Source of the DNA: a virus
Strand: one strand, 5' to 3'
IMG/VR virus record: IMGVR_UViG_3300044859_002168
Location: 1-64,000 of that record
DNA: 64,000 nucleotides
In this document: positions 29,456-36,806 of the stretch, in pieces
How the letters are laid out: every line of letters starts with the position of its first letter
How positions within the stretch are numbered: position 1 is the first letter of the stretch
Made by a program: the position numbers and the translations under genes
Notes under the pieces: generated by a model
What the model saw: the letters and a program-made list of their open reading frames with translations, nothing else
What the model was told of the DNA's origin: nothing
Database searches by the model: none

Positions 29456-30384
29456 GGCACTTAGGTTGAGAATACACCTTTGATTGAGAATCTTTAGGAA
29501 CATTATTGTTTCTTTCCGTTTCCACTATCTTTTGAATAGTAATTCTCAGTGACGGTTCCTTAGGGGTACCACTCCTTGAGTTGTAGCTTACTCTCTTTTT
29601 ACTTATTACTCTCCGAGGTTGCCACCCCAGTGAATCCTTGCGGGATTAGAGAACGTTCTCAAGAATCGTGTGGGTCTTGGAAACCCACAACGGCAATGAA
29701 CATCTCATTACTATGTAGTCACCTTTCACCTACAACTGACGGACACTTTTCCTTTGTCTTTTAGTATTTGCATACCTATAAAATGCAAAGTTTGTTGTTT
29801 GTGGATGGATGAAAGTAGTGGTCCGCCGACCAGCCAAGCCATCTTTTGAACGACTCGATACTATACTACTCTCTGAGATATCCCTACCTCAACACTTCAA
29901 GACTACTTCGTGACTTATGTCTTGGTAGACAATGGTCAAGGATGATTTCGGCACCACCCGTTTGTCATCATACCTTTCGGTTTTAAGTATCCTTTGATAT
30001 TGAATCCCGCAGTTATAAGGTTGGATTACCCTATTTCCCACAACAATTCTACGAGTTATTCTTATTGTTCTTCCGAACTCAACCCAACGACCCACATCGC
30101 TGAGTCATATTTCCATTTCATCTACAGTGTCACCCTCGATTACTTAGGACTTATGATATCCCGCTTGCCTACTCGAGTTAATAAAACCGAAGTTTTAAAA
30201 ACCGCAATCTCTTTTAAACTTGAGAGACCACTTTATCCCACTTTCGTGGTTTATTTATCGACCATAGGCGGCCGATTATCTTTTCTCAGTATTTTCTCAA
30301 AATCAACCCAAGGGTCTCATCATCAACATACTGATGGAATAATCAATAATTTAAAGAACGTTTCAGTTTCCTGATTTGTTATAC
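29426..30384 (-). ncRNA. Candidate large structured non-coding RNA (~0.96 kb)
   Basis: This is the only gene-free kilobase in the window, yet it has an exact host-type promoter at one end (30384-30413) and a strong terminator at the other (29426-29455), both for the minus strand. No frame gives a convincing protein. Local hairpins are frequent: TTTGCAT/ATGCAAA (29767-29789), TGGTC/GACCA with a 4-nt loop (29819-29832), TGTGGGT/ACCCACA (29669-29689), TGTAG/CTACA near 29720, and a stem near 29633-29647 that on the minus strand can close a GCAA (GNRA) tetraloop. Position next to a phage tRNA and size recall the large ornate phage RNAs GOLLD and ROOL. I cannot assign the class without a covariance search. 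Confidence 0.6.
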
Positions 30385-30413
30385 AAAGATACAACAGTTT
30401 TTCATTCTGTCAA
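30384..30413 (-). promoter_or_regulatory. Bacteroidota-type promoter of the large RNA
   Basis: Minus strand TTG (30413-30411) within TTGACA, 19 nt, TATCTTTG (30391-30384). The 20 bases at 30375-30394 are the same as at the 25958 promoter. Confidence 0.85.
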
Positions 30414-30433
30414 GCACCTTCGTGTTTTTTTTG

Positions 30434-30506
30434 TAGCGGGAGAGGGAATCGAACCCCCGACCTCAAGGTTATGAGCCTTGCGAGCTACCGCTGCTACTAT
30501 CCCGCG
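30434..30506 (-). tRNA. tRNA-Met (CAT), initiator-like
   Basis: A 73-nt cloverleaf on the minus strand. Anticodon loop CTCATAA with stem CAAGG/CCTTG; T-arm GGGGG-TTCGATT-CCCTC; D-stem AGC/GCT; acceptor GCGGGA/TCCCGC. The first base is C facing T72, a mismatch typical of initiator tRNAs, and the D-stem has the A11-T24 pair. Only two of the three initiator G-C anticodon-stem pairs are present. CCA is not encoded. It lies between a promoter at 30622 and the large RNA. An ORF drawn across it (30402-30644) is spurious. Confidence 0.9.
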
Positions 30507-30530
30507 ATTTATTTTTAAGAACGTTCCCCG

Positions 30531-30585
30531 AAAAAAAGTCCCACAACTTATTGTATTCTCTCGAACACTCGTTGTAGGACTGTGA
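30531..30585 (-). repeat. Inverted repeat in the tRNA leader
   Basis: Minus strand GTCCTACAAC (30582-30573) can pair with GTTGTGGGAC (30548-30539) using one G-U pair, a 10-bp stem between the promoter and the tRNA. It may be a processing signal or part of a short leader RNA. Confidence 0.4.
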
Positions 30586-30621
30586 ATTGAGGATTTAACT
30601 CCTCTTCTTCCGAGTGTCTCA

Positions 30622-30652
30622 CAAAGATAAAACAATTTTTTCAAATTGTCAA
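30622..30652 (-). promoter_or_regulatory. Bacteroidota-type promoter of the tRNA
   Basis: Minus strand TTG (30652-30650) within TTGACA, 20 nt, TATCTTTG (30629-30622). Confidence 0.75.
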
Positions 30653-30731
30653 AAGGGCTAAGTGAAACTTTTTTGTGGGGTGTTTCTACCTTTCGGTGGA
30701 GATTATAAATATAGACATACTATTGAAAAGT

Positions 30732-31160
30732 TCAATCTTTTTCAAAAATATTTTGTAAAATTGTTTTCAAATATACTCCTGTATCCATATTATTGACTTT
30801 ATCCAAACCAAAATACCCACATTCAGTGTGTTCATGTCCATCTTGAGCGGTTTCAAGGTTAGGGTACATATACTCATGGGTATTCAACAAATAAACATAC
30901 ATCATACCTTTTATACTACCGTCAGTCTTTTTCTTTTTTGGTAGTATACCCACAAAATCTAAATCGTAGTTATCTATGTTAATATCGGTCTCTTCGTAAA
31001 ACTCTCTGTACGCAGCTTCTTTAGTTGATTCATCTTTTTCAACGTGTCCTGAAGGAATAGACCACATATTAGGGTAAGATGACTTACCGTTTCTTTTACA
31101 CAATAAGCATTCACCGTTAACTTTAACGACCACACCACTCAACCTTTTATACTTTTCCAT
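30732..31160 (-). CDS. NUDIX hydrolase
   Basis: 142 aa. The Nudix box is intact: SGHVEKDESTKEAAYREFYE ETDI (split), giving the GX5EX7REUXEE pattern with REFYEE. The N-terminal strands (SGVVVKVNGECLLCKRNGKS) and later GMMYVYLLNTHEY complete the fold. It would hydrolyse a nucleoside diphosphate linked to another group, for example an oxidised nucleotide. Its ATG overlaps one end of the palindromic TATTTATAAATA shared with the divergent DUF192 gene. Confidence 0.9.
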   Translation of the reverse strand: MEKYKRLSGVVVKVNGECLLCKRNGKSSYPNMWSIPSGHVEKDESTKEAAYREFYEETDINIDNYDLDFVGILPKKKKTDGSIKGMMYVYLLNTHEYMYPNLETAQDGHEHTECGYFGLDKVNNMDTGVYLKTILQNIFEKD

Positions 31161-31171
31161 ATTTATAAATA
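31160..31171. promoter_or_regulatory. Palindromic TATTTATAAATA between divergent genes
   Basis: A 12-bp perfect palindrome fills the 14-nt gap between the ATGs of the NUDIX gene (minus, 31160) and the DUF192 gene (plus, 31175). Read on either coding strand TATTTAT ends 4 nt (minus) or 8 nt (plus) before the start codon. Any promoter here must give leaderless or nearly leaderless messages. Confidence 0.55.
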
Positions 31172-31174
31172 ATC

Positions 31175-31525
31175 ATGAAAGTTAAAATAGGCGATAACAC
31201 CTTTACTGTAAAGGTTATGGACGATTACCGTAAACGTGCTGAAGGTATGATGAACAAAACTTTTAACGAATATTTTAACGGTATGTTGTTTCTGATGACC
31301 GACCACACCAATTGTTTTTGGATGAAAAATTGTATAATACCTTTAGATATTATCTACATTGACAACCAAATCATATCAAAGGTTCACCACAATTGCCCAC
31401 CATGTGTTGATGAAGACTGTGAGAACTACTGTGGTAGAGGTTATCTTATATTAGAAGTTGAAGGGGGTACTTGTAAGAATCTTGGTATCAAAAAAGGGGA
31501 CTCTGTTAAGTTTCTTATTAATTAA
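31175..31525 (+). CDS. DUF192 family protein
   Basis: 116 aa. The family pattern is clear: RKRAEGMMNKTFNEYFNGML (here AEGMMN for the usual RxxGLM), FLMTDHTNCFWMKNCIIPLD, IIYIDNQIISKVHHN, a Cys-rich insert CPPCVDEDCENYC, and YLILEVEGGTCKNLGIKKGD at the end. DUF192 proteins are small beta-barrel proteins of unknown biochemical role, sometimes secreted; no signal peptide is seen here. The CPPC insert is unusual and could bind metal. Overlaps the convergent DHH gene by 4 nt. Confidence 0.85.
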   Translation: MKVKIGDNTFTVKVMDDYRKRAEGMMNKTFNEYFNGMLFLMTDHTNCFWMKNCIIPLDIIYIDNQIISKVHHNCPPCVDEDCENYCGRGYLILEVEGGTCKNLGIKKGDSVKFLIN

Positions 31526-32934
31526 CCTTCCTTTTTACTTTCCTGAATTTTTTCCTTTAAGACTTTAAAGAACTCTTGTCCAATCATCTTGACAAATTTG
31601 ATGTACGGTGCATCATCTCTTTCAGGGTCATATCTATATGGTCCTGATGGTGGTCTTTTGGCCCTACCCAAATAATTAAGTCCTGAAATGTTGGTAATAC
31701 ATTTGTGTCCACCTGAATTGGCTTGAATCAAATCCCAAGCATTTACACCAATCTTATCCAACAATTCCATTTCAGGTTCACTTAACTCTGAGAATGGTTT
31801 GTCAATGATTGTTTTTAAATTATCTAATATTTGTTCTCCATTATCCATCATCATAATATTACCACCATAAATGGCGTCAAAATCTTTGAATGTGAATCCA
31901 ACCGATTCCGCACCCATACCTGATTCTGCAATATACTTGATTGTTGATAATGGAATTGTTCTATCTTGAAGTTGTGCTTTCCACTTATTCAAAACCTCGT
32001 CTTTAACTTCTCCAAGATTTACACCTTTGAGCTCTCTATCTTTTTTAAATGGATTACAAGACGCTTGTACCAAACCTAAAGGCCACATGATAATTAAAAA
32101 GTCCGCATCAGGATTGTTTCTAAAAGGCGTATATCTATCGTAAGAACCAGTACCTTTCAAAGTTCCCATACCATACTGAAGAATGATTCCATCTTCAACT
32201 TTCACATTTCGGTGATTCGCCATTGAGTCCATATAATCTTTGGCATTTCTTTGGAGTCTTTCAGGAGTCTCACGAGTGTTTTCACTCATCCAAGTTTTAA
32301 TATTATTAAGGATTGAATAAAGTGACGGCTCAGAGTCCATCACCAAACTCTCTAAGAAACCTTTTTTGTTTTTAAACGCCAAGAGTAATTTGTTAGTTAC
32401 TAAACCTAATAACATTTTATTTTTTGCCAGACCTTTCTCTTTATCTAATCTAAAAAGAAAATTAACAACTTCTTTTGTTGTTAAATCATGTTTTGCAAAG
32501 TCAGCCGAGTCAACTGTAGAAATCAAAAGAATGTCTGAACTTGGGAACAATTCTTTTGGTGAGATAATCTGAGAAATTGTTTCAACATTTGAACGAGCTT
32601 GTCTGAATGATTTTGAAGCATCCTTTTCAGCACCAACTTGAGTATCGTGGTGGTCTGTGTGAATGACAAACATCGGTTTACCGTGAGCAAAGTCTACTAA
32701 CACAGGCATCACATCACCACTAGCATCAGGTTTCTTTACCGCAAACTCTTTCTCACCATATTGGATAACCTCAGAATCCACAACATCAATACCATTGTCT
32801 TCAAGGTATTTCTTCATCGCAATTGCTGTGGTAACACCATCTAAATCTTGGTGAAAATATATTTTAGCCTTTGGGTATCTTTTCGCCAAAGCTTTAATAT
32901 CACGTAAACCTGATTCTTTGATAATCTTTTTCAT
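31522..32934 (-). CDS. DHH-family phosphoesterase with virion-type N-terminal motif
   Basis: 470 aa from the ATG at 32934 (MKKIIKESGLRDIKALAKRY), chosen because it overlaps the upstream stop (TAATG) and gives the shared N-terminal peptide with I-K-E at 5-7. The DHH hydrolase motifs follow: IYFHQDLDGVTTAIAMKKYL (DxD-type motif), PVLVDFAHG, FVIHTDHHDTQVGAEKDASK (the DHH box) and VDSADFAKHDL. A C-terminal SGGHKCITNISG resembles the DHHA1 GGGH motif. Relatives are NrnA-type oligoribonucleases, RecJ-like exonucleases and c-di-NMP phosphodiesterases. As a packaged protein it might degrade signalling cyclic dinucleotides or nanoRNA on entry; this is inference. Confidence 0.8.
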   Translation of the reverse strand: MKKIIKESGLRDIKALAKRYPKAKIYFHQDLDGVTTAIAMKKYLEDNGIDVVDSEVIQYGEKEFAVKKPDASGDVMPVLVDFAHGKPMFVIHTDHHDTQVGAEKDASKSFRQARSNVETISQIISPKELFPSSDILLISTVDSADFAKHDLTTKEVVNFLFRLDKEKGLAKNKMLLGLVTNKLLLAFKNKKGFLESLVMDSEPSLYSILNNIKTWMSENTRETPERLQRNAKDYMDSMANHRNVKVEDGIILQYGMGTLKGTGSYDRYTPFRNNPDADFLIIMWPLGLVQASCNPFKKDRELKGVNLGEVKDEVLNKWKAQLQDRTIPLSTIKYIAESGMGAESVGFTFKDFDAIYGGNIMMMDNGEQILDNLKTIIDKPFSELSEPEMELLDKIGVNAWDLIQANSGGHKCITNISGLNYLGRAKRPPSGPYRYDPERDDAPYIKFVKMIGQEFFKVLKEKIQESKKEG

Positions 32935-33341
32935 TAGTCCCAACCAAAGTAATGTACAATTTTATCAAATAAATCGCCATAATCAGAAACACATTGTTTA
33001 AATATTAATTTATCCTTATCAGGCATCGCATCCATGGTATCTTCTCCCCAAACACCATCAACAGGATAAACATTAATCATTGATTGGTATTTGGCAACTG
33101 CCTGAGCACTTTTTGATTTTGGATAGTTACCGATTGAACCGTCAATTTTTAATGGTTGACCGGCATCATCTTTAACACCTTTTTTATTTAAGAAACATTG
33201 GATTGCACTATTGTAGTTGTATCTGTCAATAGTAGTCATACCACTATTCAAATCTTCTTTTAAATACTGTCTTGAAGTCGCACCAATGTGCATTCCAAGA
33301 ATTCTATTTTTTTCTTCTTCAGTTATTACAAACTTTTTCAT
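32934..33341 (-). CDS. Peptidoglycan-binding-like protein with virion-type N-terminal motif
   Basis: 135 aa. Starts MKKFVITEEEKNRILGMHIG with I-T-E at 6-8. Residues 40-115 resemble PG-binding domain 1: YNSAIQCFLNKKGVKDDAG, KIDGSIGNYPKSKSAQAV and VYPVDGVWGEDTMDAM, i.e. two helix repeats each with DGxxG(x)xT. The C-terminus is a short helix (IFKQCVSDYGDLFDKIVHYF). It would anchor to cell-wall peptidoglycan, maybe in the tail or injected. One-nucleotide overlap with the DHH gene and 1 nt from the 33343 gene. Confidence 0.7.
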   Translation of the reverse strand: MKKFVITEEEKNRILGMHIGATSRQYLKEDLNSGMTTIDRYNYNSAIQCFLNKKGVKDDAGQPLKIDGSIGNYPKSKSAQAVAKYQSMINVYPVDGVWGEDTMDAMPDKDKLIFKQCVSDYGDLFDKIVHYFGWD

Positions 33342-33342
33342 A

Positions 33343-33714
33343 TTAATATTTGAGAGTTAATAAATATTTTAATTTGTTAATTGATAACAACATTTCATCT
33401 CTAATATTCAATAAATCAGTATCCACTTTTGAATCTAAACCTTCAGTCATAGATAATAAAAATTCACAGATACCATCAATGAAATTTTGCATTGATAGTT
33501 TATCAATGTCTTGAAACATGATAGAAAATTCTTCAGGGAATTTTGGTCTTCCGTACTTTCCCATCATACCTTCAACGAAGTCGTCAATTAAATCACCTAA
33601 TCTATCATATACCTTACCATATGCTTTATGTTTAGCGTCAAACGTAGTTTGCCAATGTAAAAATCTAAATTGATTTTGAACTTGGACTAATTTTAAAATA
33701 TATTCTTCTTTCAT
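33343..33714 (-). CDS. Ferritin/Dps-like helical protein (DUF5856-like)
   Basis: 123 aa, four helices. The first helix pair (VQNQFRFLHWQTTFDAKHKA and YGKVYDRLGDLIDDFVEGMM) resembles Dps/ferritin-like proteins, in which HWxxxxxxxHxxxxxxY is a hallmark. The metal ligands of the ferroxidase site are only partly conserved. Related short phage proteins are annotated DUF5856. Its start overlaps the stop of the 33714 gene by 1 nt, so it is co-expressed with packaged-type proteins. Confidence 0.7.
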   Translation of the reverse strand: MKEEYILKLVQVQNQFRFLHWQTTFDAKHKAYGKVYDRLGDLIDDFVEGMMGKYGRPKFPEEFSIMFQDIDKLSMQNFIDGICEFLLSMTEGLDSKVDTDLLNIRDEMLLSINKLKYLLTLKY

Positions 33715-34706
33715 TATACTGGACTCATTAATTTTGTTAATGCTGACGTAATCGGCGACATGGATATTTTTTCACCCACAGCAACTAAACTCTGTGGTGA
33801 TACTTGAGTTGTTGTAGTTCCACCCAACTCAGTTTTTAAGGCTTCTTGACCCTCAGGAGTTGATTCATACTGTTTCATTGCCGCTAACATCTGTTCCTCA
33901 CCCATCATACCTGAAAGTTCTTCAGGTCCAACAAAATTTCCAACACCCAATTTATCTAAAAACCCAAGATAGAATTTTGTTTGACCCATTAGTACTCTTG
34001 TTCTTAAAGAACTTTTCCCAAACAGGTCAGAAAATCTACCTAAACCAAGACCACCCCCATAAAGGAATCTTTGGAGGATATTTGGTTTACCTAATATTGC
34101 TGGGTCCATAAACTTTTCTCTTTTCAAAGCTGTTTCCAAACCTTGAACCAATTTCATTTGTTCTTGTGGTGTTTTATTTACCATTAAACGTCTAACACCC
34201 ATGGACCTTCTTGACGCACTACTGAATAAGTTTACCCAACTTTGTAGAGTCTTTTTAAACCCTGATAATAATCCTCCCATATTTGGAATTTTATCAATTA
34301 CTGTGTCAACTCTTGAAGTCCAATTTTGAGCGGTTTTAAATAATATGTTTGCAGGTCCTTCAACTTTTTCTAACATCTTAAGATTCTTGAGAGCCAATTC
34401 AGTATTACCAGCATTAATGGCTTTTTCAGCATTTCTAAGGTACTTAGTCCCTTGACTTCCGGCTTTCATGGTTCCTATAGCAGTTTTACCAACCACATCA
34501 CCAATATATGGTACTGCGGATATTAAAGACAAAAACGCAAATAGGGTGTCACCTTGTTTATAATAAGAAATGGCATTTACAAAGTCAGTAATTCCTGTTG
34601 GGTCAACAATACCAACAACATCCAAAACAGTATTCAACCAATAAGCTTCATTAAGGTTTTGTTTCAACCCTTCAAGTTGATTTTCAGTTATCAAAATTTG
34701 ACTCAT
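33714..34706 (-). CDS. Pretoxin-like protein with virion-type N-terminal motif
   Basis: 330 aa. It begins MSQILITENQLEGLKQNLNE, with I-T-E at 6-8 and L-N-E at 18-20, so cleavage would release mature protein starting AYWLN. The next 60 residues, VVGIVDPTGITDFVNAISYY and KQGDTLFAFLSLISAVPYIG DVVGK (split), resemble the pre-toxin TG domain of polymorphic toxins (DPTG...A..Y...GD...A..S..P..GD..GK). The rest is helical and Gly-rich, ending in an unknown region with GGTTTTQVSPQS. It may act at the host membrane or be injected. A TATTTATAAG box is about 25 nt upstream, shared with the divergent 34742 gene. Confidence 0.65.
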   Translation of the reverse strand: MSQILITENQLEGLKQNLNEAYWLNTVLDVVGIVDPTGITDFVNAISYYKQGDTLFAFLSLISAVPYIGDVVGKTAIGTMKAGSQGTKYLRNAEKAINAGNTELALKNLKMLEKVEGPANILFKTAQNWTSRVDTVIDKIPNMGGLLSGFKKTLQSWVNLFSSASRRSMGVRRLMVNKTPQEQMKLVQGLETALKREKFMDPAILGKPNILQRFLYGGGLGLGRFSDLFGKSSLRTRVLMGQTKFYLGFLDKLGVGNFVGPEELSGMMGEEQMLAAMKQYESTPEGQEALKTELGGTTTTQVSPQSLVAVGEKISMSPITSALTKLMSPV

Positions 34707-34741
34707 GATTTTTTAAATAAAAATATCTACTTATAAATACT

Positions 34742-34894
34742 ATGATACAACTTAATATAAAGGTTGGTGACACAATTTTGATAGGTAGATTCAAAAATAA
34801 AAAGGTGATAGTAAAAACTATCACCCTTGACCAACATGGTTTACCATTGGTAAACGGAAAACCAATTTGTAATTTTCGTTACTCAAAAGAGTAG
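34742..34894 (+). CDS. Small conserved-type phage protein (50 aa)
   Basis: A 50-aa frame from the ATG at 34742 to the TAG at 34892-34894: MIQLNIKVGDTILIGRFKNK KVIVKTITLDQHG (split), then LPLVNGKPICNFRYSKE. The pattern GDTILxGxFKNKKVxVKxI...GxPxxNGK...FR is typical of a widespread family of small basic SH3-like phage proteins of unknown function. TATAAATA lies 2 nt before the ATG. Confidence 0.75.
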   Translation: MIQLNIKVGDTILIGRFKNKKVIVKTITLDQHGLPLVNGKPICNFRYSKE

Positions 34895-34904
34895 AACAGT
34901 TGGA

Positions 34905-35783
34905 TTAAACCACCTCAATTGGTTTTTCAGGAAATTCTATAACCTGTTGTCTTTTTTGTTGAACAAAAAACCCAACCCTTTCATTAGCCACTTTGGAGTA
35001 GTTAGAACTGATTTCAATACCAATCCAACGACGGTCTAAAGTCTCGGCAGCAACCATACTTGTACCTGAACCAGCAAACGGGTCAAGGACAATATCATTC
35101 TTATATGTGAGAATCTTAATTGCCTTGGTTGGGATATCCATTGAGAAGGTCGCCTTTGTCAATGAACGAGTATCGGCAAAATAATTCCACTGTCCAAATA
35201 CCAAATCAATAAACTCACGTTTCTGTTGTTCGGTATACATCATCTTGGGTCTCATGTTACCGTCTTTACCTTCAACCTCACCCATCTCACCAACCCATTC
35301 AGGTTGTCCTTTAACAATCTTAATATGTTTCTTCTTATACGCCAAGATAACACATTCCTTTGGATTGTAGATGTAAGGTGCCGAGGGACTCATCCATGAC
35401 CCCCAAGCTGTGGTACGACTTCTGTGTGGTGATTCTTCTTCAAGGTCCACAACTCCGAAGAACTTGTAACCAATCTGTTTCATAATTTGCCATACCTCAC
35501 TCAACATGAAGATTCTTCCACCCTTGGCTTGTCGGTTAATCTCATACGGGATATTCAAAGCAATCCTGCCGTCATCTTTCAACACACGGTATGCTTGTTC
35601 CATCCAGGAATATGTAAATTTAACATATTCCTCCCAAACCATATCATCATCGTGAACATCATATTCAATCCCGACACCATATGGTGGTGATGTCACAATC
35701 AAATCTACAGACCCTTCTTCCATGGTCTTCATCACTTCAATACAATCTCCGTTTACTATTTTTCCTAAATAATTTTCTGTCAT
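34905..35783 (-). CDS. DNA methyltransferase, beta class (SPPY type)
   Basis: 292 aa. Motif IV is DLIVTSPPYGVGIEYD near residue 28-42, and motif I, DIVLDPFAGSGTSMVAAETL, comes at about 230-250, followed by RRWIGIEISSNY. This is the same beta-class order as the 1906-2733 enzyme but the sequences differ, so a second specificity is likely. SPPY points to N4-cytosine or N6-adenine methylation. The gene starts the run of small minus-strand genes, followed after 1 nt by 35785-35988. No restriction endonuclease is adjacent. Confidence 0.9.
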   Translation of the reverse strand: MTENYLGKIVNGDCIEVMKTMEEGSVDLIVTSPPYGVGIEYDVHDDDMVWEEYVKFTYSWMEQAYRVLKDDGRIALNIPYEINRQAKGGRIFMLSEVWQIMKQIGYKFFGVVDLEEESPHRSRTTAWGSWMSPSAPYIYNPKECVILAYKKKHIKIVKGQPEWVGEMGEVEGKDGNMRPKMMYTEQQKREFIDLVFGQWNYFADTRSLTKATFSMDIPTKAIKILTYKNDIVLDPFAGSGTSMVAAETLDRRWIGIEISSNYSKVANERVGFFVQQKRQQVIEFPEKPIEVV

Positions 35784-35784
35784 T

Positions 35785-35988
35785 TTAATATATTGTTACT
35801 TTGTGGTCTCTTACAATAATAGGATTTTCTGTTTCAAATTCCAACCATGCTTGACCACCGTCTAAGAATGTTTTTGTTTTAACCGATACCTGAAATTCAA
35901 GACACCTGATTGTAAGTTTTTTATCCTCGGATTGTATTACCCAACCGACTTCCATGGAACCTGTCGCAGCCAATCTGTACTTCATCAC
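35785..35988 (-). CDS. Small hypothetical protein (67 aa)
   Basis: 67 aa with a beta-rich pattern (MKYRLAATGSMEVGWVIQSE, LTIRCLEFQVSVKTKTFL, GGQAWLEFETENPIIV). No family recognised. It overlaps 35985-36200 by 4 nt and precedes the methyltransferase by 1 nt. The beta content and a partner of similar size next door suggest two related small proteins. Confidence 0.6.
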   Translation of the reverse strand: MMKYRLAATGSMEVGWVIQSEDKKLTIRCLEFQVSVKTKTFLDGGQAWLEFETENPIIVRDHKVTIY

Positions 35989-36200
35989 TCAATAACCAAA
36001 CAACAATCTTCAATGGTAATTTTTTTAGCATTACAAGTAATATGACCTGTTTCTCTACCATCATCTCTATACCCGCTAGAAGAGTTTATCTGACACAGAA
36101 ATTCTATTGAATCAACTTTTAAAAGTTGTTTATCAATAAACACTTTCCATGGTCTGTCTCCGTTTTTGTGGTTTGAATTATATCGTACCTCAACCAACAT
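35985..36200 (-). CDS. Small hypothetical protein (71 aa)
   Basis: 71 aa, beta-rich (MLVEVRYNSNHKNGDRPWKV, LLKVDSIEFLCQINSSSGY, HITCNAKKITIEDCCLVIE). It resembles the neighbouring 67-aa product in its pattern, with a basic N-terminal strand, an I/V-E-F-x-C/V strand and a late C. It overlaps the DUF3310 gene by 11 nt. Function unknown. Confidence 0.6.
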   Translation of the reverse strand: MLVEVRYNSNHKNGDRPWKVFIDKQLLKVDSIEFLCQINSSSGYRDDGRETGHITCNAKKITIEDCCLVIE

Positions 36201-36417
36201 TTTCTAAATTATCAATCTTCCTTTGAAGATACCAAAGAGCTTTTTTTAAGTCTTGTAATTCTTTATCACTACCTTTCTTACCAGCCCTTGAGATATACTT
36301 CACCGTATTCCCAAGATGGAAGTCAAGTTCCCAAGCCTCAATTACTTTGATGGCCTCATACATATTATCCTCACCCCCATAATGAACCGGGTGGTTTACC
36401 ATTTCATTTAATGACAT
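36190..36417 (-). CDS. DUF3310 protein
   Basis: 75 aa. The family signature is complete: VNHPVHYGGEDNMYEAIKVI, EAWELDFHLGNTVKYISRAG and KKGSDKELQDLKKALWYLQR. DUF3310 proteins are common in phages; a similar domain in phage T7 is annotated as nucleotide kinase-associated, but the function is not established. It overlaps 35985-36200 by 11 nt and follows 36419-36637 by 1 nt. Confidence 0.9.
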   Translation of the reverse strand: MSLNEMVNHPVHYGGEDNMYEAIKVIEAWELDFHLGNTVKYISRAGKKGSDKELQDLKKALWYLQRKIDNLENVG

Positions 36418-36418
36418 A

Positions 36419-36637
36419 TTATCTTAAAGTAATGTAATAATTTTTTAGTTTAATTGATTTTTTGTATCCGTTCCTAACAGAAAACAAAGGGTTTTTAGTC
36501 CAACATATTTTGTATGAAAAGATTCCTATCCACCCATTTTCTTCTGACCTAACCAAAGAAAAGATATATTTCTTTCCCCAAGTCAAATGAATCTCATTGA
36601 TAAATTTATTCTTGAGTCGATATAGTTTTAATGACAT
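36419..36637 (-). CDS. Small basic hypothetical protein (72 aa)
   Basis: 72 aa, very basic with Trp and Tyr (MSLKLYRLKNKFINEIHLTW, RNGYKKSIKLKNYYITLR). A beta pattern is likely (YIFSLVRSEENGWIGIFSYK). It overlaps the winged-helix-like gene by 32 nt. No family recognised; nucleic-acid binding is plausible from charge. Confidence 0.55.
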   Translation of the reverse strand: MSLKLYRLKNKFINEIHLTWGKKYIFSLVRSEENGWIGIFSYKICWTKNPLFSVRNGYKKSIKLKNYYITLR

Positions 36638-36806
36638 AATATTTTGAAGCTAATGGAGTTTCAATTATTAGACCCTGTGATACAAGGTCTTCCAAATACT
36701 TTTCTGTAGTCTCCAAGTCCTCCTTCAAAATATATCGTGAGATGTACGATATGTGAAGGGGTCTCCGTAGTTTTAAAAGGAGACTATTTAGTTTTTTTTC
36801 GTCCAT
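36606..36806 (-). CDS. Small winged-helix-like protein (66 aa)
   Basis: 66 aa. Helices KKLNSLLLKLRRPLHISYIS and LETTEKYLEDLVSQGLIIET followed by ASKYYVIKT have the order of a winged helix: two or three helices, then a short beta wing with Gly. Likely a small DNA-binding regulator. It overlaps neighbours on both sides (36784-36806 and 36606-36637), consistent with tight translational coupling. Confidence 0.6.
   Translation of the reverse strand: MDEKKLNSLLLKLRRPLHISYISRYILKEDLETTEKYLEDLVSQGLIIETPLASKYYVIKTISTQE

Noticed and set aside
29576-30374. Short ORFs of 62-126 aa inside the large RNA block
   Set aside because: Neither strand shows phage-like composition, start motifs or domains; the promoter and terminator fit one long RNA.
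30402-30644. 80-aa ORF across the tRNA
   Set aside because: It overlaps the tRNA and its promoter; the cloverleaf is convincing.
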